Origin: JBAXEO01 sp964541375
GTDB lineage: Bacteria > Actinomycetota > Coriobacteriia > Anaerosomatales > JAAXUF01
Length of the DNA stretch: 64,000 bases
Reading direction: 5' to 3'
NCBI GenBank assembly: GCA_964541375.1
Contig: CAZIPT010000002.1
Span: 1-64,000, forward strand
Each line of letters begins with the position of its first letter. Positions within the stretch are counted from its first letter, which is position 1. This document shows, one piece after another, positions 60,604 through 64,000 of the stretch. The notes under the pieces are model-generated. The model saw only the letters and a list, made by a program, of their open reading frames with translations. It had not been told where the DNA came from and searched no databases. Both the position numbers and the translations under genes were made by a program.

Positions 60604-61710
60604 GTGCACGTTTCATTCGTTGACCTGAAGGCGCAGGCTGAGTCGCTCGGCGGGACTTACGCCTCGTTACTGGACTCCATCGTCGGCCGCGCTGCCTATA
60701 CCATGGGCCCGGAGCTCGCAGCGTTCGAGCGCGAGTTCGCGAGCTACTGCTCTTGCGAGCACGCTATCGGCGTCAGCAGTGGCACCGACGCGCTCAAGCT
60801 CGCGTACCTCGCAGCCGGGGTCGGCCCTGGCGACGAGGTCGTCGTGCCGGTCAACACCTTCATCGCCACTGCCGAGGCGGTCTCTCACGTGGGGGCGAAG
60901 CCGGTCTTCGTCGACTGCCTCGCCGAGACCGCGAACATCGACCCAGGACTCGTGGAGGCGGCGCTGACCGATCGCACACGGGCGATAGTCCCCGTTCACC
61001 TGTACGGTCAGCCGGCCGACATGGACCCGATTCGCGAGATCGCGAACCGACGCGGGATACCGGTGATCGAGGATGCCTGCCAGGCGCACGGCGCCGAGTA
61101 CCGGGGCGGGCGGGCGGGGAGCCTGGGAGCGGCCGCAGCGTTCAGCTTCTATCCCGGCAAGAACCTGGGGGCTTTGGGCGACGGTGGAGCTGTCGTGACC
61201 AACGATGCCGACCTGGCCGAGAAGATTCGACTCCTTCGAAACCACGGACAGCAAGACAAGTACACGCACAGCGTCGTTGGCTACTGCGACCGCCTCCACA
61301 ACCTACAGGCGGCGTTCCTCTCGGCGAAGCTGCCACACATGGAGGGCTGGAACGACGCCCGCCGAGAGACCGCCGCTCGCTACGATGCGTTGCTCGCAGA
61401 GGTTCCGGGTGTCGGTCGGCTCTCCACGATCGCCGGCGTTTCGCACGTGCACCATCTGTACGTCGTGTTGGTCGATGACCGCGACCGGGTTCGTGACGCG
61501 CTCGCGGAGGCCGGTATCGAGACGGGCGTCCACTATCCGGTCCCGCTCCACTTGACCCCGGCGTACCGCTCGTTGGGGTACGGGCCCGGCGACTTCCCAG
61601 TGGCTGAGGCGCTCGCAAGACGCGCGCTGTCCCTTCCGATGCATCCCCATCTCTCAGGGGAACAGACCAACTACGTGGTCAAACAGCTCGAAGCGGCGCT
61701 CGAGCGGTAG
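60604..61710 (+). CDS. DegT/DnrJ/EryC1-family sugar aminotransferase
   Basis: A 368-residue PLP enzyme from GTG 60604. Sequence markers: VPVNTFIATAEAV, IEDACQAHGAEY (EDACQAHG), SFYPGKNLGALGDGG with the PLP lysine K186, and HLYVVLVDDRD. It makes an amino sugar nucleotide by transferring an amino group to a keto-sugar. The amino sugar could be the acceptor of the AsnB-like/ACP chemistry a few genes upstream; that is inference. It belongs to the family with VioA, PseC, WecE and similar enzymes. Confidence 0.95.
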   Translation: MHVSFVDLKAQAESLGGTYASLLDSIVGRAAYTMGPELAAFEREFASYCSCEHAIGVSSGTDALKLAYLAAGVGPGDEVVVPVNTFIATAEAVSHVGAKPVFVDCLAETANIDPGLVEAALTDRTRAIVPVHLYGQPADMDPIREIANRRGIPVIEDACQAHGAEYRGGRAGSLGAAAAFSFYPGKNLGALGDGGAVVTNDADLAEKIRLLRNHGQQDKYTHSVVGYCDRLHNLQAAFLSAKLPHMEGWNDARRETAARYDALLAEVPGVGRLSTIAGVSHVHHLYVVLVDDRDRVRDALAEAGIETGVHYPVPLHLTPAYRSLGYGPGDFPVAEALARRALSLPMHPHLSGEQTNYVVKQLEAALER

Positions 61711-61953
61711 CCCGCAACCAGCCTCCAAGACTCCACTGTAGTTGCGGGGGCCTCCTGCCGATACAAACATTGTGAGCGCCGACACAGGATGCTCGCGAGC
61801 GATGTGAGTTGGCGGGGCCATTCTCCCGTCAAATGCGCATCGGTCGCGTTAACCAGCCTGAGCTGTCTGCGCACTGAGATTGACTGGTTTCACAGGTATA
61901 CTGTCTCCTCGCACTCTGTCTTCAGGACTAGCGCAGAGTGCGCCCGGGCCTTG

Positions 61954-63471
61954 ATGACGGGCTCGGGGGAACACGAGGGAGGGCGTGGCGGAGCCTTGGT
62001 CGACGCGACTCTGAGAGCTGGGACCAGCGGTCGCCGTATGGCGAGGGTTTCGGCGCGCACCAGACTCGGATGGGCCAGCGTGGGGTCCGACGTCCTTGCA
62101 CTGTTCGGAGCCTATCTGTTTGCCGGCGCGGTACGCTCCCTGGTGCCATCGGCTGCGAGCCTGTCTGCGGTCCCCTTCCAGCTCGACTGGTCGATTGCGA
62201 TATTCGCGGTCGTCGTGGTGGCCGTCTTCTATGTCTCGGGGCTCTACGAGCCTGAGGCCTACGTGTCGCGTCCTCTGCATCTGTGGATCCTGTTGAAGGC
62301 GTCGTTCATCGCGTTCATGGTGTCTGCGCTGACGGCCTACCTGGTCCGCTCCGCCACCTTCGATGGATCACGGATCGTCCTGCTGCTCACATTCGCCGTG
62401 TTCGTGGTGGCCGCGGCCGCGCTTCGCTTCGGCGCTCTTGATGGTGTGTGCGGCGCCTGGCTTCGTCAGCGCCGGCCCGTGTCACTGCTTGTTGGTGATT
62501 CGGAGATCGCACGCAAGCTGGCCGAGCATCTCGGCGATCTTCGCGGGTTTGATCGCATGGTGCGAGTGGATGCTGCCACGACAGACTTGGGCGACGAGGC
62601 TCTCGGTGCCGCACTTGAAGGTTCGTGGCCCAGGGACGCCGAGGTAGCCTCGGTCTTCATCGATGCCACAAGCCTGCCGCCGCGGGACGTCTACAGGACT
62701 GCAGCCGCGTCTCACTCATTGGGCGCCGAGGTGTATCTGGTCTCGGGGCTGTTCAAGGCGGTCCAGGGCAACGGGCTTCTTAGTAAGTTGTTTGACGTGC
62801 CGGTGGTGCGTCTGCACCGGAGCATGGAGTCCGCGAAGCCGTATCCGCTGAAGCGAACGCTCGACGTCGTCGGTTCCGCACTTCTGCTCCTCGTTTTCTC
62901 GCCCGTCATCCTCGTGCTGGGGATCTTGATTCGCCTGACCTCGCCCGGGCCCGTCTTCTACAAGCAGACTCGCATAGGCCGTAACGGCGTCCCGTTCGAG
63001 TTCCTCAAGCTACGCTCGATGGTCATGGACGGTGACCAGTGCATCCATTCGGAGTACGTGCGCGCCTTCATGAACGGAACCGCCGAGGCGGTCGCCATAG
63101 GCGGGGGCAACGACGCGATATTCAAGATGGTCGACGATCCCAGAATCACGCCCGTCGGTAGGTTCGTACGCAAGTACTCTCTCGATGAGCTGCCGCAGTT
63201 CTGGAACGTCTTTCGCGGCGATATGAGCCTCGTCGGCCCGCGACCGCCGCTGCCCTACGAGGTGAACGAGTACGATGAGTGGGATTCGCTGCGCCTGGTG
63301 GTGCCTTCGGGAATCACCGGCCTGTGGCAGGTCGAAGGGCGCAGCCGCGTGTCGTTTGACGAGATGATCCTTCAGGATCTGGTCTACGCTCAGAACATGC
63401 GGCTGCTGGTGGACATCGAGCTGTGCCTGAAGACACTGCCTGCCACGCTGCTGGGCGGCGGAGGGGGCTAG
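61954..63471 (+). CDS. Polyprenyl-phosphate sugar-1-phosphate transferase (WbaP/WcaJ-type initiating enzyme)
   Basis: A membrane protein whose four N-terminal helices and cytoplasmic middle domain are followed by one more helix (LDVVGSALLLLVFSPVILVLGILI) and the catalytic C-terminus: FYKQTRIGRNGVPFEFLKLRSM, VRKYSLDELPQFWNVFRGDMSLVGPRP and ITGLWQVEGRS. It starts each repeat unit by putting a sugar phosphate on undecaprenyl phosphate. The start is unsure: ATG 61954 is used (505 residues), ATG 62038 is a shorter choice. A start before 61909 is unlikely because a TATACT lies at 61897-61902. Confidence 0.88.
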   Translation: MTGSGEHEGGRGGALVDATLRAGTSGRRMARVSARTRLGWASVGSDVLALFGAYLFAGAVRSLVPSAASLSAVPFQLDWSIAIFAVVVVAVFYVSGLYEPEAYVSRPLHLWILLKASFIAFMVSALTAYLVRSATFDGSRIVLLLTFAVFVVAAAALRFGALDGVCGAWLRQRRPVSLLVGDSEIARKLAEHLGDLRGFDRMVRVDAATTDLGDEALGAALEGSWPRDAEVASVFIDATSLPPRDVYRTAAASHSLGAEVYLVSGLFKAVQGNGLLSKLFDVPVVRLHRSMESAKPYPLKRTLDVVGSALLLLVFSPVILVLGILIRLTSPGPVFYKQTRIGRNGVPFEFLKLRSMVMDGDQCIHSEYVRAFMNGTAEAVAIGGGNDAIFKMVDDPRITPVGRFVRKYSLDELPQFWNVFRGDMSLVGPRPPLPYEVNEYDEWDSLRLVVPSGITGLWQVEGRSRVSFDEMILQDLVYAQNMRLLVDIELCLKTLPATLLGGGGG

Positions 63472-63513
63472 ATCCGCGCGGGGGCCATGGCCCTTGGGCG
63501 ACGAGGGGGATGC

Positions 63514-64000
63514 ATGCCGAGGATCACAATCGGGCTGATCGGGTACGGCTACTGGGGCCCGAACCTACTGCGCAACTATATGGAGCAGGAGTCGGCCAAC
63601 CCCAAGTGGGTCTGCGATATTAGCGCGGAGCGACTTGAGACGGCCGCCGCCCGGTATCCATCCGTGCGCACCACGACTTCTGTCGAAGAAGTCATCGGCG
63701 ACCCCGAGGTCGACGCTGTTCTGATCGCGACTCCGATCTCGACGCATCATTCGCTGGCGATGCAGGCCCCCGCCGCGGGCAAGCCCGTTTTCGTCGAAAA
63801 GCCGCCTTCCACGAGCGTTGCAGAGTGTGACGAGATGTGCGCCGCCGCGGACGCCGCCGGTCTCGTTCTCATGGTCGGCCATACCTTCGTGTACAGCCCG
63901 CCTGTGCGCTCCGTGAAGCAGATACTCGACTCCGGGGAGCTGGGAGACGTCTACTTCATCACGTGCTCGCGTGTGAACCTCGGCCTGCATCAGAAGGATG
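63514..64000 (+). CDS. Gfo/Idh/MocA-family oxidoreductase, N-terminal part (runs off window)
   Basis: The 162 visible codons form the NAD(P)-binding domain: ITIGLIGYGYWGPNLLRN with the GxGxxG-type turn, DAVLIATPISTH, then EKPPSTSV with the EKP motif, and VGHTFVYSPP. These enzymes oxidise or reduce sugar nucleotides such as UDP-N-acetyl sugars in surface polysaccharide pathways. Start ATG 63514 has GAGGGGG upstream. It is 42 bases after the initiating transferase and the 3' end lies outside the window. Confidence 0.9.
   Translation, partial: MPRITIGLIGYGYWGPNLLRNYMEQESANPKWVCDISAERLETAAARYPSVRTTTSVEEVIGDPEVDAVLIATPISTHHSLAMQAPAAGKPVFVEKPPSTSVAECDEMCAAADAAGLVLMVGHTFVYSPPVRSVKQILDSGELGDVYFITCSRVNLGLHQKD

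Noticed and set aside
61880..61902. TTGACT and TATACT before the initiating transferase as a -35/-10 pair
   Set aside because: The spacing is only 11 bases, too short for a standard sigma-70 promoter; only the TATACT may be used.
1..64000. tRNA genes, CRISPR arrays, insertion sequences and prophage genes
   Set aside because: No cloverleaf with a T-loop GGTTCGA block outside coding sequence, no regularly spaced repeats, and no transposase or integrase motif seen.

Overview
The window is high-GC, densely coding DNA from a free-living bacterium. The gene content suggests an anaerobic member of the Actinomycetota, possibly the Coriobacteriia/Anaerosomatales side. It has rubrerythrin, a selenocysteine formate dehydrogenase with a multihaem cytochrome c, many lipobox lipoproteins, frequent GTG/TTG starts, and no outer-membrane genes. 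The taxonomic placement is inference, since there is no rRNA or marker phylogeny here. No rRNA, tRNA, CRISPR array, insertion sequence or prophage was seen.

Layout. Bases 1-4.7 kb: the end of a copper-type P1B ATPase, two tandem paralogous lipoproteins, an NAD(P)-binding protein and a membrane-anchored secreted protein. 4.7-18 kb: housekeeping and accessory genes. These are a DUF427 protein, a LysR regulator divergent from a 32-residue membrane peptide gene, an esterase, hisG, a GAP/LysE-like membrane protein, a secreted surface protein, rubrerythrin, a PadR/HAAS/lipoprotein operon with a clear autoregulatory operator, a PatB-type C-S lyase, two metallo-beta-lactamase-fold hydrolases and an Ada-like methyltransferase. 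18-32 kb: a surface BNR-like protein, a TPR/NHL membrane pair with a strong promoter, then a respiratory module. That module has a long structured leader, a selenocysteine formate dehydrogenase read through an in-frame TGA with a bacterial SECIS hairpin, its four-cluster iron-sulfur subunit, and a six-haem cytochrome c in place of the usual cytochrome b. A polytopic membrane protein and a lipoprotein follow. 32-36.5 kb: a radical SAM/SPASM protein, an aldo/keto reductase and small envelope proteins.

36.6-64 kb: a large cell-surface polysaccharide locus. It holds a DUF4012 protein, a c-di-GMP-I riboswitch in front of a glycosidase-like surface gene broken by an in-frame TAA, glycosyltransferases, polysaccharide deacetylases, a Wzc-like chain-length/kinase protein, a Wzy-like polymerase, a Wzx-like flippase and acyltransferases. 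It also has an FkbH / acyl carrier protein / asparagine-synthetase-like trio, a DegT aminotransferase, a WbaP/WcaJ-type initiating transferase and a Gfo/Idh/MocA dehydrogenase cut by the window end.

How it fits together. Formate is probably oxidised outside the cytoplasmic membrane (Tat signal), with electrons passing through the Fe-S subunit to a haem c chain. The 27-kb polysaccharide locus looks like a Wzx/Wzy pathway carrying an ACP-dependent acyl decoration. At its edge is a surface protein gene under second-messenger control. The best candidates for something under-described are the cytochrome-b-less Sec formate dehydrogenase with inserted beta-modules, and the FkbH/ACP/AsnB-like cassette embedded in the polysaccharide locus.
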